Made by a program: the position numbers and the translations under genes. The notes beneath the pieces are model-generated. The model saw nothing but the letters and a program-made list of their open reading frames with translations. It was not told the DNA's origin and did no database searches. From Bacterioplanes sanyensis (lineage in GTDB: Bacteria; Pseudomonadota; Gammaproteobacteria; Pseudomonadales; Oceanobacteraceae), in the NCBI RefSeq assembly GCF_014652515.1, contig NZ_BMYY01000011.1, positions 1,652 through 65,651 on the forward strand: a stretch of DNA of 64,000 nt. Reading direction: 5' to 3'. This document shows positions 16,748-26,189 of this stretch, one piece after another. Each line of letters opens with the position of its first letter. Position 1 is the first letter of the stretch.

Positions 16748-17061
16748 GCTGTGATTCTCCATGGTTTTTATGTGCCCAGAATAGGGCTGTTGCTCTGTGA
16801 CTTTGAAGCCTTATCGAAGGCAGTATCAAATACAGTGCCAAGGTTATTATTCTGTTGCAGTCATCGCTGCTGGTTGGTTGTTTTGTGATCTGTTTTTGGG
16901 TTTTCGGGCGACTAAGCCCAGTGGGACCACTCAACCAGCACAGTCACGATTGTGCTGTTGTTCACTAGACACGCAGACCTGCGACAGGTCAACCGGCAAA
17001 AAAAGCCGGTTGTTGTTTAATGATGGTGCAAATGGAAGAAGGGTGTGCAGTTTCTGCGCAC
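16748..17061. other. Intergenic region upstream of aapJ
   Basis: The region contains the aapJ promoter, not clearly identified. A weak sigma54-like sequence, TTGGCAC-N5-TTGAT on the minus strand (16842-16824), has the -24 GG but GA instead of the -12 GC. A perfect hairpin CAACCGGC (16990-16997) / GCCGGTTG (17005-17012) with an A7 loop may be a second terminator for the carboxylase gene or a leader structure. No gene is supported here. Confidence 0.4.
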
Positions 17062-17085
17062 AAAAAAGCGCCCTCTTGGGGCGCT
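17062..17085 (-). terminator. Terminator of the carboxylase gene
   Basis: On the minus strand AGCGCCC (17085-17079) and GGGCGCT (17073-17067) form a perfect stem over a five-base loop, followed by a run of six T, 26 bases after the stop codon. Confidence 0.88.
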
Positions 17086-17110
17086 TGGTAACACGGCTGG
17101 CTAAAGAGGC

Positions 17111-20100
17111 CTATTCGTTGTTGCTAACTGGTTTGACAACGAATAAAAGATCACCTTGGTTCACTTGTTGGCCATCGGCATTCATGATGCGAGTGACTTT
17201 ATAGCGCTGTGTGGCTGGATACAGCTCGGCATCCGCGCGGTTAAACTGTGCCAGCGTCATCGGCGTGAACATTTTCATGGCTTCCATCAGGCACAGCGTT
17301 TGGCCGACCTCAATGATATCGCCCTCACGCACAAAGGCTGGCTCCGTCGGAGAGGGGGTACCGTAGAAAATACTGGTGGATGGCGACAGCACTTTCAGTT
17401 CATCCGAGCCTTCGATGCGCAGGGCGCTGGCATCGACAGCGTCGGCACTTAAGTCGGCTGCTTGCTCGATGTCGGCAATTAATGCATCGACGTCTAAGCG
17501 CTGCAGCAGTTTAGGTAAGTAGCCGGTGTCGTACTCGCCGTGGCAGAACACGTCGTCATCCAGCACACGTTTGAGTAGGGCGATGTTGGTGCATACGCCA
17601 GTGATGCGTACTTCATCCAAATAGCTGCGCAGCTTGGCGATGGTGTCGGCGCGGTCTTTGCCGTAGCAGATGATTTGCACCACCATGCTGTCGTAGAAAG
17701 GCGATACTTGCTTACCTGGCGCTGCCATCGAGATCAGCTCAATATGATCGTACTCTGGCAATACGCATTCACGAATGGTGCCTGGGTTTGGCACAAATTC
17801 AACTTTATCGCCTTTGATCACGGCTTTTTCTGCATTGACCCGTACCTCAATGGCGTAGCCATTGGATTTTGGTTGCAGTTCAGCAATGTCTTTGCCTTCG
17901 GCAATACGGAATTGCTCGCTGACAATATCAATACCAGACACCAGCTCTGTTACCGGGTGCTCGACCTGCAGTCGAGTGTTCATTTCCATGAAGTAAATCG
18001 ACATGCTATCGAGGTCAAAAATAAACTCGACGGTACCTGCGCCCACATAATTAACGGCATCGGCCAGTTTTTCGGCATAGTCATAGGCCGACTGCTCCAG
18101 CTCGCGTGGCAGCATGGTTGAGCCTGACTCTTCGAAAATCTTCTGGTTGTTGCGTTGTACTGAGCAGTCACGTAATCCAAGAATGCGGGTATTGCCGTGG
18201 CTATCACGCAGTACCTGCACTTCAATATGGCGCAGCGAGGTAACGTATTTTTCTAGGTAAACATCGCCATTACCGAACGCTGCTTTGGCTTCGGTGGAAA
18301 TCTGATGGAATAGGGCGTGAATTTTATCCGCCGACTCCACCACCTGAATGCCTTTACCGCCACCGCCATGCACGGCTTTTAATAATACTGGGTAGCCAAT
18401 TTCCTCCGCCACATTGGCGGCGTTAGCGGAGCTGGTCAAAATGCCATGGGAGCCTGGCACGACCGGCACTTTAACGCCCATGGCCGTGTTAATGGCGTTG
18501 GATTTATTGCCCATGGTTTCCATCGACGACACTGGCGGGCCAACGAAGTTGATATCGTGGTTGCCACATAGCGCAGCAAATTGGCTGCTTTCAGATAAAA
18601 AACCAATGCCCGGGTGCAGGGCGTCGATTTGCTCATGGGCAGCAACGCGCAATACGGATTTGGCATTGAGGTACGATTCGTCTGGCGTATTGCCGCCAAT
18701 GCAAACCACGCGGTCTTGTGGCCCCAGCATATCGACGGGCACTGAGTCCATGTCTGGGTCGGACTGAACCAGCACCACTTTAATGTCATTTTCTTGCGCT
18801 TTGCGCACCAGCTTAACCGCAGTACAGCCACGTGCGTGCACTAAGACTTTATCGATTTTGCCGTATTTTTTCTGCTGGTTGGCCATTTCGCCGGTATCGG
18901 GTACTAGGCGCTCGGCGTCTACATAACCTTCGAGTACGCGCTCTAGCACGTCGTCTACTGTATGGCGGGCGACGGGCATGTCTGGGTCGATGGCGCGCAG
19001 TTGTTCATCCAAATCCTCAAAGAATGGATGCTGCACCAAGCCATGCATGGCGTGCGGCGACACCGACAAATAATTCGACAGTGTGCAAGTGCTCGGCAAG
19101 TAAGACGGCACCACAATTTGTCCGGCAAATGGCATGTTGGTGCCAGAGAAATAATAGGTTTGCGCCAGTGGGTGAGTCACAAAGCTGGCCTGTGCACCAC
19201 CGGTGCAATCGCCAAAACCAAAAATGACGATGGGCAAATCGTTATCGCGCACAAAACGTGTAATGCGATCGTTAACGATGGCCATAGAAAACAGGGCTGC
19301 TGCCCCTTCTTTGGTTTGCATGCCACCAGAAGAAACAAAGCACACGATGGGCAGTTGACGCTTGGCGCACTCCACCATCAGTTTGCAGAATTTCTCGGCG
19401 CTGGCCATATCAAAAGCACCGGCTTGGAAATCCAGATTAGACACCAGTGCACCGACTTGTTGCTCACGCTCACCGATTTTGATAGTGCCAATACCGGTAA
19501 TGACGCCGCAAGGTTTAATGTTTTTATTCAGTGCTGCTTCAATGGAAGCGCGAAAACCTGGGAAGCCGACCGGATCTGCCGACATTAAATTGGCATTGAG
19601 CTCTTCGAAATCGCCGAAGAAGCGCTCCAGCAAGGCGTTGGCCGAGGTCTTTTTCTGGCGCTTGGTGTTATCCAGAACCTGTTGAATCAACAGGTCGTGG
19701 TAGGCCATGGTCAAGCGGTTCCAGAAGTCTTTGCGGCGACCAATGGACACAGGAATAATGCGGCCGTTGTAGCTTTTGCCTTCTTGCTCGGCCGCGTGAT
19801 ACTCCGCCAGTAGTTTTTCAAAAATAAAGGTGATGACCACAAACAGGGTGTCGGATAAGCGGGGGAAGGCCAGTTTTTTCCACTCTTCAACCGACTTCAG
19901 GAAGGCGCCACGGTTGCCACTCTTAATGAAATAGCTCAACCAGTGGTTAAAGGATTCACGTTCTTGCGGCGTATAGCTATCACCTGAGGTGGCTTCGGCC
20001 AGCGATTGATCCAATAACGCTTTCACCGACTCGCGTGACAGGCTGCGGCTTTCATTGGCTTCTTTCGCCACGTTGACCAGATTGCTGATGAAGTTGTCAT

Positions 20101-22006
20101 ACAAACGGCCAAACACCAGCATGTTCTGACACACCTGGCTGAACTCATAGCGCAGCTCATCGTGCAAAATGGCATCCAAAATGGTGATGTCTGGATGCGC
20201 TGGGTCTTGAATGCTTTCTTGGCGGAACTGAATATAAGGCGCCAGCGCTTCTTCTAAAATGCGGCGGTTGGCTTCGACTTTGACGCTGACAATGCTGCCC
20301 ACCAAGGCTTGGGTGCGAGTCGACAGTTTCAGTTCGTTGCGAATGTCTTCTGGAATTAAGTCGCTGTTCAATACGCTGTTGAGCGCCGCAGCCAGAGACT
20401 GCTTTAAATCCCCTTTTTGGCGTTCTTGGGCCAGCGCCTGAGTAATGTCTTGGCGCGTTTCATGCGGCAGGCTGTCGCGAATATAGACCGCCAGCGGGTG
20501 AGGGTTTTTTTCAATAAAGTCGGCTACGGCGACGGCATCGAGAATGTCGTTGGCGCGCAGCATAAAGCGACTTTGCTTGTAGTCTTCCAGGTAGTTGAGC
20601 AAACCTTGGAAGTTCACGCTGGCATCGGATTTCCAGCGATTAAATAAATATAAGCCGAGGTTGAAGCACAGCTCTTGCTTGGCTTTTAAGTAGTTGTTTT
20701 TGGGCTCGCCCAAAAATAAGCGGGCAATGGTCGAGCGGCTTTCATCGCGCTCTTCATACTTGCTCCAGAACGACTTCCAGCTTTTGTGCAGCGTATCGTC
20801 GTAAACGATTTTTTCGGGTGCTTGCAGCCAATTACGGAATTTGCGCTGAGCCTCGCGCTCCAGGCGTTGTTGCAACTGGCCTTCGGGCACCTCGTTTTCA
20901 GCCAAACGGCCGTAGTTTTCCACCGTGGTGGCATGAATGCGGCGACGCAAACTGAGGTAACGAGTGTACTTGTAGGTCAGGCCAAAAATGTTCAGGTGCT
21001 CAGTCGGGGTTTGCGCGAGAAAGAAATTAGAGGCCTGTTCCAGCGCGACCAATTTTTCTGATGGCGATAAAAAGCGCTCGACCGAGCGCTGATAATGTTC
21101 CATTAAATAGGGGTTGCTGCGAGCAAAATCGGCAGCACTGGCTTCAATGGACTGAATGCCGGTGACAATGGCTTGATGCAGATTAAAGCGTTTTTCATCG
21201 GCATCCGTGGGCGCATAATCGATAATGCCATCGATGATGCCGGCTTTGCGCAGCTCATAACCGCTGACGCCGACGTACTTGGCACATTCTTGCCAAGACA
21301 AATTGTACTTGCGCGAAATGCTCGCCAAGCCCTGCGGCTGAATGGTATTGAAAATGCCATCGCGGACCGACAATAAAATATTGCTGGTGGCCAAAGGAAT
21401 GGCGCCGCCGGAGTAGCCAGCCCCCCAAATAATGCCCAGCACCGGCACTTCATTGTTGGCCATTTCGGTGATTAAGTGCGAAATCGAGTGCGCTTGGTTA
21501 TTGGCATTGGCCACTTCGCCAGCATCGGCCCCAGGCGTGTCGATGAAAGTCACAATCGGCATGGCACGGCGGGCGAATGCGCGCGCCTGTTGGGCGGCAC
21601 GATTATGATGCTGCGGGCCCCAGACACCGTTGGCGTGCTCGCGGTTTTGACAAATAAAACCGACACGGCGCACTTGGCCAGCAAAATCCATGTCGGCTTC
21701 GCAGGTGTACAAAGGGCCATCTTCGACTTCGGTAATGGTACGCAAAATCAGATGTTTGACGATGGCCTTGGCGCTGGTGCGTGAGGCACTTTCGCTGGGC
21801 GCAACCACCTGTTCGATGTAGTCGTCGATGTTGAGCTGGCGTAAGCGTTTCAGCTCGGCCTCACACTGGGTTGGCGCCACCAAGCCTTTAACACTGTGGT
21901 CAACGGCGTTGTCTTCGTACTCAGGGAAAAGTGAAAAATCCGCCGATAATTGCTCGGCGATCAAAAAGAGTTGGTCTGTTTGTGTGTCGCTGTTCTGTGC
22001 TGTCAT
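17111..22006 (-). CDS. Single-chain biotin-dependent acyl-CoA carboxylase (CT-alpha / linker / CT-beta / BC / BCCP)
   Basis: A 1631-residue protein holding all activities of an acetyl- or acyl-CoA carboxylase. Residues about 60-290 are an AccA-like carboxyltransferase half (TFIDTPGADAG, IIWGAGYSGGA). About 290-820 is a long helical region I do not recognise. About 830-1030 is an AccD-like half (FVSSGGMQTKEGA, GFGDCTGGAQASFV) without a zinc-ribbon Cys cluster. From about 1047 comes biotin carboxylase (KVLVHARGCTAVKLVRKA, ATP loop HGGGGKGIQ near 1215, EMNTRLQVEHPVTE near 1345). The C-terminus is a biotin carrier with EAMKM near 1577, Lys being the biotin site. The ATG at 22006 is preferred over a TTG at 22054. 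fabB lies immediately upstream on the same strand, suggesting fatty-acid initiation or supply of a malonyl-type extender; the acyl-CoA used is unknown. Confidence 0.85.
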   Translation of the reverse strand: MTAQNSDTQTDQLFLIAEQLSADFSLFPEYEDNAVDHSVKGLVAPTQCEAELKRLRQLNIDDYIEQVVAPSESASRTSAKAIVKHLILRTITEVEDGPLYTCEADMDFAGQVRRVGFICQNREHANGVWGPQHHNRAAQQARAFARRAMPIVTFIDTPGADAGEVANANNQAHSISHLITEMANNEVPVLGIIWGAGYSGGAIPLATSNILLSVRDGIFNTIQPQGLASISRKYNLSWQECAKYVGVSGYELRKAGIIDGIIDYAPTDADEKRFNLHQAIVTGIQSIEASAADFARSNPYLMEHYQRSVERFLSPSEKLVALEQASNFFLAQTPTEHLNIFGLTYKYTRYLSLRRRIHATTVENYGRLAENEVPEGQLQQRLEREAQRKFRNWLQAPEKIVYDDTLHKSWKSFWSKYEERDESRSTIARLFLGEPKNNYLKAKQELCFNLGLYLFNRWKSDASVNFQGLLNYLEDYKQSRFMLRANDILDAVAVADFIEKNPHPLAVYIRDSLPHETRQDITQALAQERQKGDLKQSLAAALNSVLNSDLIPEDIRNELKLSTRTQALVGSIVSVKVEANRRILEEALAPYIQFRQESIQDPAHPDITILDAILHDELRYEFSQVCQNMLVFGRLYDNFISNLVNVAKEANESRSLSRESVKALLDQSLAEATSGDSYTPQERESFNHWLSYFIKSGNRGAFLKSVEEWKKLAFPRLSDTLFVVITFIFEKLLAEYHAAEQEGKSYNGRIIPVSIGRRKDFWNRLTMAYHDLLIQQVLDNTKRQKKTSANALLERFFGDFEELNANLMSADPVGFPGFRASIEAALNKNIKPCGVITGIGTIKIGEREQQVGALVSNLDFQAGAFDMASAEKFCKLMVECAKRQLPIVCFVSSGGMQTKEGAAALFSMAIVNDRITRFVRDNDLPIVIFGFGDCTGGAQASFVTHPLAQTYYFSGTNMPFAGQIVVPSYLPSTCTLSNYLSVSPHAMHGLVQHPFFEDLDEQLRAIDPDMPVARHTVDDVLERVLEGYVDAERLVPDTGEMANQQKKYGKIDKVLVHARGCTAVKLVRKAQENDIKVVLVQSDPDMDSVPVDMLGPQDRVVCIGGNTPDESYLNAKSVLRVAAHEQIDALHPGIGFLSESSQFAALCGNHDINFVGPPVSSMETMGNKSNAINTAMGVKVPVVPGSHGILTSSANAANVAEEIGYPVLLKAVHGGGGKGIQVVESADKIHALFHQISTEAKAAFGNGDVYLEKYVTSLRHIEVQVLRDSHGNTRILGLRDCSVQRNNQKIFEESGSTMLPRELEQSAYDYAEKLADAVNYVGAGTVEFIFDLDSMSIYFMEMNTRLQVEHPVTELVSGIDIVSEQFRIAEGKDIAELQPKSNGYAIEVRVNAEKAVIKGDKVEFVPNPGTIRECVLPEYDHIELISMAAPGKQVSPFYDSMVVQIICYGKDRADTIAKLRSYLDEVRITGVCTNIALLKRVLDDDVFCHGEYDTGYLPKLLQRLDVDALIADIEQAADLSADAVDASALRIEGSDELKVLSPSTSIFYGTPSPTEPAFVREGDIIEVGQTLCLMEAMKMFTPMTLAQFNRADAELYPATQRYKVTRIMNADGQQVNQGDLLFVVKPVSNNE

Positions 22007-22182
22007 TGTGTCCGATATCCATACAAAACAAAGCACGCACAAATAAGCAGCCAAAGTCCGATGAAACAGAACCGCTTATGTGTGCGTCTGGTCAGGTTGG
22101 CGTCGCCTAGGCGGGTGGCCACCGTTCAGTGACCACTCGTTGCCAGGTAGGCATTAATCGCCCCTATGGACGCCCGAGTATG

Positions 22183-23400
22183 TCATTTTTGTACCGCTTG
22201 GAAAACCAAACTCGCGTTGGTTCCACCAAAACCAAAACTGTTCGACATTACCGTGCGTAACTGGGCCTCACGATTGCGGGTAACTAGGTCAAAGCCTGCG
22301 GTTCCTTCGTCCGGATTAGTAAGGTTGGCGGTGCCGGTAATAAACCCGTGTTCCATCATTAATAGGGTGTAAATGGCTTCTTGCACGCCGGCAGCACCCA
22401 ATGAGTGACCGCTGAGTGACTTAGTTGAACTGATCGGTGGGCACTGGCCGTTAAAGGCATCACCACAGGCTTTCAATTCAGTGATGTCGCCCGCTGGCGT
22501 GCTGGTGCCGTGAGTGTTGAGGTAATCCACCTGTGGGTTGCCCGCCATTTGCAATGCCATTTGCATGCAGCGAGTTGCACCCTCGCCCGAGGGCGCGACC
22601 ATGTCGGCACCGTCTGAGGTGGCGCCATAGCCGGTCAGTTCGGCGTAGATTTTGGCGCCGCGCGCCACGGCGTGTTCGTATTCTTCGACTACCACCATGC
22701 CGCCACCGCCAGCAATAACAAAGCCGTCACGCTCGGCGTCATAAGGGCGTGAAGCGGTCTCTGGGGCATCGTTATACTTGCTCGACAGTGCGCCCATGGC
22801 GTCAAACTGCATGCTCAGTGCCCAGTGCTCTTCTTCACCGCCGCCGGCAAACACCACGTCTTGCTTGCCTAATTGGATCAGCTCCATGGCGTGGCCAATG
22901 CAGTGGGCGCTGGATGCGCACGCTGAGGTAATGGAGTAGTTCACCCCTTTGATGCTAAAGGGCGTGGCCAAGTTGGCTGAGGTGGTGCTGCCCATGGTGC
23001 GAGTCACGCGATACGGCCCGACTTTGCGAATGCCTTTGGCGCGCAAAATATCGACGGCCTCAACGATGTCGCTGGTGGAGGCGCCGCCAGAGCCGGTTAA
23101 CAAGCCGGTGCGCAGGTTGCTGACTTGCTCTTCGCTGAGGCCGGAGTCGGCAATGGCTTCTTTCATCGACAAATACGCGTAGGCCGCTGAGTCGCCCATA
23201 AAGCGCTTGAGTTTGCGGTCGATGTGCTCATCCAGATCAATTTGCGGCCGGCCCGCAACCTGGCTGCGAAAGCCTAGCTCCTCGTATTCAGCAATGTGCC
23301 GGATACCCGATTGCTGAGATTGCAGTGAGGCCAGCACCTCATCCTTGTTATTGCCTAGGCACCCAACGATGCCGATACCTGTGATCACCACGCGACGCAT
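22183..23400 (-). CDS. fabB: Beta-ketoacyl-ACP synthase I
   Basis: A 405-residue condensing enzyme of fatty-acid elongation. It has the FabB opening [35 protein letters not shown], and the Cys-His-His triad: Cys161 in TSACASS, His297 in [11 protein letters not shown] and His332 in [11 protein letters not shown]. Length and all motifs fit FabB rather than FabF. The usual partner fabA (unsaturated fatty-acid isomerase) is not adjacent; instead the gene is followed, after 176 bases, by the single-chain carboxylase. Transcription probably starts in the 228-bp gap with the divergent small gene. No FabR-type operator was recognised. Confidence 0.93.
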   Translation of the reverse strand: MRRVVITGIGIVGCLGNNKDEVLASLQSQQSGIRHIAEYEELGFRSQVAGRPQIDLDEHIDRKLKRFMGDSAAYAYLSMKEAIADSGLSEEQVSNLRTGLLTGSGGASTSDIVEAVDILRAKGIRKVGPYRVTRTMGSTTSANLATPFSIKGVNYSITSACASSAHCIGHAMELIQLGKQDVVFAGGGEEEHWALSMQFDAMGALSSKYNDAPETASRPYDAERDGFVIAGGGGMVVVEEYEHAVARGAKIYAELTGYGATSDGADMVAPSGEGATRCMQMALQMAGNPQVDYLNTHGTSTPAGDITELKACGDAFNGQCPPISSTKSLSGHSLGAAGVQEAIYTLLMMEHGFITGTANLTNPDEGTAGFDLVTRNREAQLRTVMSNSFGFGGTNASLVFQAVQK

Positions 23401-23628
23401 AATGTAACTCTTATTAAAGTGTATTGGTTGCTCCGGAACCCACCGGACGCGCCCAGCATAATACGGCTGGATTGAGGTAATATTGCAGCCGCATGTGATA
23501 AGGCCGAATCATCCACAGTTGGCGGGTTCTGCCACATGGCGGTCACTATAAAGCAGTGACGAAACGGGCAAAAAGAAAAATATTGTTAAGTATTAAGAAT
23601 TAATCGGAAAGCTTGAGGGGTATTTGTG

Positions 23629-23877
23629 ATGAATGGTCAAGATATGCGCTGGCACAAAGCACAGCAGTTACTGGACGAAAATGCCCTAGATGTGGCCACC
23701 ATGGCAGCCTGCTTAGGGCAGGCAGAGGACAAACTGGAGGGAATGCTCGGAGCTGACCCTCGCCGCGCTATTCCCGACAAACTCGCCCGTCTGATGGAGC
23801 AAACCTTCAGCAAGCCTGAAGGCTGGCTCGACCAAGGCGATGACGGTGGTATTAGCTACGACCTGTTTGGCGAATAA
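23629..23877 (+). CDS. Small HTH-like protein of unknown function
   Basis: An 82-residue protein whose helical pattern and the tail KLARLMEQTFSKPEGWLDQ resemble the C-terminal part of XRE-family DNA-binding proteins (the 'KPEGWLD' signature). The first half (QQLLDENALDVATMAACLGQ) is short for a complete XRE helix-turn-helix, so DNA binding is uncertain. The ATG at 23629 has a good GAGGGG about 8 bases upstream, which supports a real gene. It is divergent from fabB, and its last 26 bases overlap the end of the converging PAP2 gene. Confidence 0.6.
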   Translation: MNGQDMRWHKAQQLLDENALDVATMAACLGQAEDKLEGMLGADPRRAIPDKLARLMEQTFSKPEGWLDQGDDGGISYDLFGE

Positions 23878-24616
23878 GCTGCCAAAGCGGCCACCAGACT
23901 TTACGCATGGCGACGGCCAGTGCCAGCAGCGCACTGACAACGGTGAGCAGCTGCGTATCTGGGTAGCGGTCGTCGTGAAAGATCAAGGCGACGCTGGCCA
24001 GTGTCAGCAGTAGCAGGCTGGTAAAGCGCCAGCCGTTGCTGTTGATCCAAGCTTGGCGCTGTGACCACCAAACGCAGATCCAGGCCGTCAGCAACCCCAG
24101 TGCACCGCCTACCAACACATCCAATGGCCAGTGAGCACCGACGGCGATGCGGCTGAAGGCGGCGAGGGCGCCGACGGTTAAAATCAATATTCGCCAAGAG
24201 CGCCAATGCAGCGCCAGCAAGCCAGCTGCTGCCATGGCGGTGAAGGAATGGCCGGAAGGAAAGCTGTGATTACGAAGCGTTGGCCCAATGATATGAAACA
24301 CATCCGCACCCAGCACTTGTGCTGGGCGTCCTAAGTCGAAGCCCTGCTTACCTGCATGCACGACCACCGCACCCAGCAACAGCAACAGCAGTGCTTGGCC
24401 GAACAGCTGTGGCCGATAACTGGCGGCAATCAGCAATGCTGCTACTGCCCAAAGCGTATCTGCCAGCAGGGTCAAGTTGGCCCATAGCCAATCTGGTAAT
24501 AGCTGAGTCTGCTGGTTGAGCCATAAAAAGCTGGCAGTGTCGTTGCCTGTGACATAGACCCAAGCGGCGATCAGCAGCAGCGCCAGTGCCAGCAGTGGCG
24601 ATAGCTTATCCGTCAT
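23852..24616 (-). CDS. PAP2-family membrane phosphatase
   Basis: A 254-residue integral membrane phosphatase of the type-2 phosphatidic acid phosphatase family. The three catalytic motifs are complete: Lys90-X6-Arg97-Pro98, Pro120-Ser-Gly-His123, and Ser155-Arg-X5-His162-X3-Asp166. About six hydrophobic segments flank them. Members dephosphorylate lipid A, undecaprenyl diphosphate or phosphatidylglycerol phosphate. The ATG at 24616 overlaps the end of the GT39 gene by 11 bases and gives a hydrophobic N-terminus; an in-frame ATG at 24646 is an alternative. It is the last gene of a probable envelope-modification operon, so a polyprenyl- or lipid-A-phosphate substrate is a reasonable inference. 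Confidence 0.85.
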   Translation of the reverse strand: MTDKLSPLLALALLLIAAWVYVTGNDTASFLWLNQQTQLLPDWLWANLTLLADTLWAVAALLIAASYRPQLFGQALLLLLLGAVVVHAGKQGFDLGRPAQVLGADVFHIIGPTLRNHSFPSGHSFTAMAAAGLLALHWRSWRILILTVGALAAFSRIAVGAHWPLDVLVGGALGLLTAWICVWWSQRQAWINSNGWRFTSLLLLTLASVALIFHDDRYPDTQLLTVVSALLALAVAMRKVWWPLWQLIRQTGRS

Positions 24617-26189
24617 GGTGGCTGTCTTTGGCTGGTACAGCGCCATCGTCTAAGCGGCGCACAATCACTATCGGGCCGGACTGAAACAGCACTTCATGCT
24701 GCTCCATTTCAACGCGATCCTCACGGCCATAACCGACTTCGCCAGGGTTTAAATCACGGCGCTCGGTGACGCGATTCAAATACACGTTAAAACTGGGCAT
24801 ATCGATGGATTGGGTGTACACAGGCTCGTTCAACAGTCGAGCAAACTGCGCCGCTTCCCACACTGGGCGTTGCTGCGCTTCGCTGGCGGCGGGCACCAAG
24901 ACCAACCATACAAACATGGCTTGAATACCGCCCACCAAAATAAGCGTCATCCACGGCGCTGCTCGGCGTAGCAAGAAGATAATCAGCAGCGAAAGAATGC
25001 CCGCCCCAGCGGCGATGGCAGCAAACTGCAGATTGATGTACTCCGCTGCGCGCTGTGCCACAGCGACTTCAATCGGGTTGGTTAAGCGCGCTTCGATGCT
25101 CGGCACCAGCAATGGAAAGGCCGCCATCAAGCCAAAAAACAAGGCCGGGAAGGCAGCGGCCAGCCAGCGACTGCGCAACCACTCACGGTGGCGCGCCATC
25201 AAAATGATCAGCGGTGTGCAGCCATACAGAATGTAGTGCGGCAGTTTGGTGCTGGCGAGAGAAAACAACACCAACACCACTAAAAACCAGATCCATAAAA
25301 AGCGATCCAGCGTGTTTTTGCCGTCTTCATCGCCATGACGCAGATGTTTTAAGCTCGGCAAAATACGCAGCAACAAGCCGCCAAAGGGCGCAAGTACAAA
25401 CGGCAGCACTAGGGGGTAAAACAACAGGCCACCGTCGTGTCCTTCCATGGCGTCATTAAAGCGGTTGACGTTGTGCTTGAGAATAAAGCCGTCGATAAAA
25501 GCCTGGCCTTGGTCGAGATAAATCAGCACATACCAAGGCGCGGCAATGGCCAAAAACAGCAGCCAGCCCGGAAAATAAAACAAGGCTTTGATTAGCTGTG
25601 GACGCAGGCCTGAGCTGAGGAAATACAGGCACGCGGTCAGCAATGGAATAACCACGGCCACCGGCCCTTTCGTTAGCGTGCCCAGCGCCATCAGAGCGTA
25701 AATGACCAGCAGCAAACGGCGCGATGGCGCTTGGCTGTAGTGATAAATGCACAATAAGGTCATTGCCAAAAACATATTGAGCACGCCGTCAGCAGTGGCC
25801 ACGTGGGCGATGGCGTTAATGCCCAGAGCGGTGCCTGCCATCAGAGCGGCAGCGACAGCGGTGGCTTCGTTCAGGTAGCGGCGGGTAAAGAAGAAAATCG
25901 CCAAACACCAGAAAATGCCAGCCAGAGCAGAGGGTAGGCGAAAGGCCCATACCTCGATATCAAACACGTAAATAGAAGCCGCTTGCAGCCAATAAATTAA
26001 AATCGGCTTATCAAAGCGCAAACGATCATTGAGATACGTGGTGATAAAATCGCCACGCTCAAACATACCGCGGGTCGCTTCGCTGAAAGCACCTTCATCG
26101 TGATCAAACAGCAAATAGCCGTTCAGGTTTAAGAAAAACAAGCCGGCCAATGCCGGCAGCAGCCACCAGGGAAACTGTAACTTACGCAT
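24606..26189 (-). CDS. GT39 (ArnT/PMT-like) membrane glycosyltransferase
   Basis: A 527-residue inner-membrane glycosyltransferase of the GT39 type, with roughly eleven to twelve hydrophobic segments. It uses a polyprenyl-phosphate sugar and transfers it to a periplasmic acceptor, as ArnT does with lipid A. The first periplasmic loop holds LFDHDEGAFSEATRGMFERG, with the Asp-Glu pair typical of the catalytic site, and DKPILIYWLQAASI follows as in ArnT-like proteins. The ATG at 26189 overlaps the GT2 stop by 8 bases; a longer frame from 26285 would overlap it by about 100 bases and starts with a basic, low-hydrophobicity segment. It lacks neighbouring arnABCDEF, so the sugar is unlikely to be deduced as aminoarabinose. 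Confidence 0.85.
   Translation of the reverse strand: MRKLQFPWWLLPALAGLFFLNLNGYLLFDHDEGAFSEATRGMFERGDFITTYLNDRLRFDKPILIYWLQAASIYVFDIEVWAFRLPSALAGIFWCLAIFFFTRRYLNEATAVAAALMAGTALGINAIAHVATADGVLNMFLAMTLLCIYHYSQAPSRRLLLVIYALMALGTLTKGPVAVVIPLLTACLYFLSSGLRPQLIKALFYFPGWLLFLAIAAPWYVLIYLDQGQAFIDGFILKHNVNRFNDAMEGHDGGLLFYPLVLPFVLAPFGGLLLRILPSLKHLRHGDEDGKNTLDRFLWIWFLVVLVLFSLASTKLPHYILYGCTPLIILMARHREWLRSRWLAAAFPALFFGLMAAFPLLVPSIEARLTNPIEVAVAQRAAEYINLQFAAIAAGAGILSLLIIFLLRRAAPWMTLILVGGIQAMFVWLVLVPAASEAQQRPVWEAAQFARLLNEPVYTQSIDMPSFNVYLNRVTERRDLNPGEVGYGREDRVEMEQHEVLFQSGPIVIVRRLDDGAVPAKDSHHDG

Noticed and set aside
22007-22054. TTG-initiated extension of the carboxylase
   Set aside because: The extra 16 residues are hydrophobic and unlike a cytoplasmic enzyme start; ATG at 22006 is more likely.
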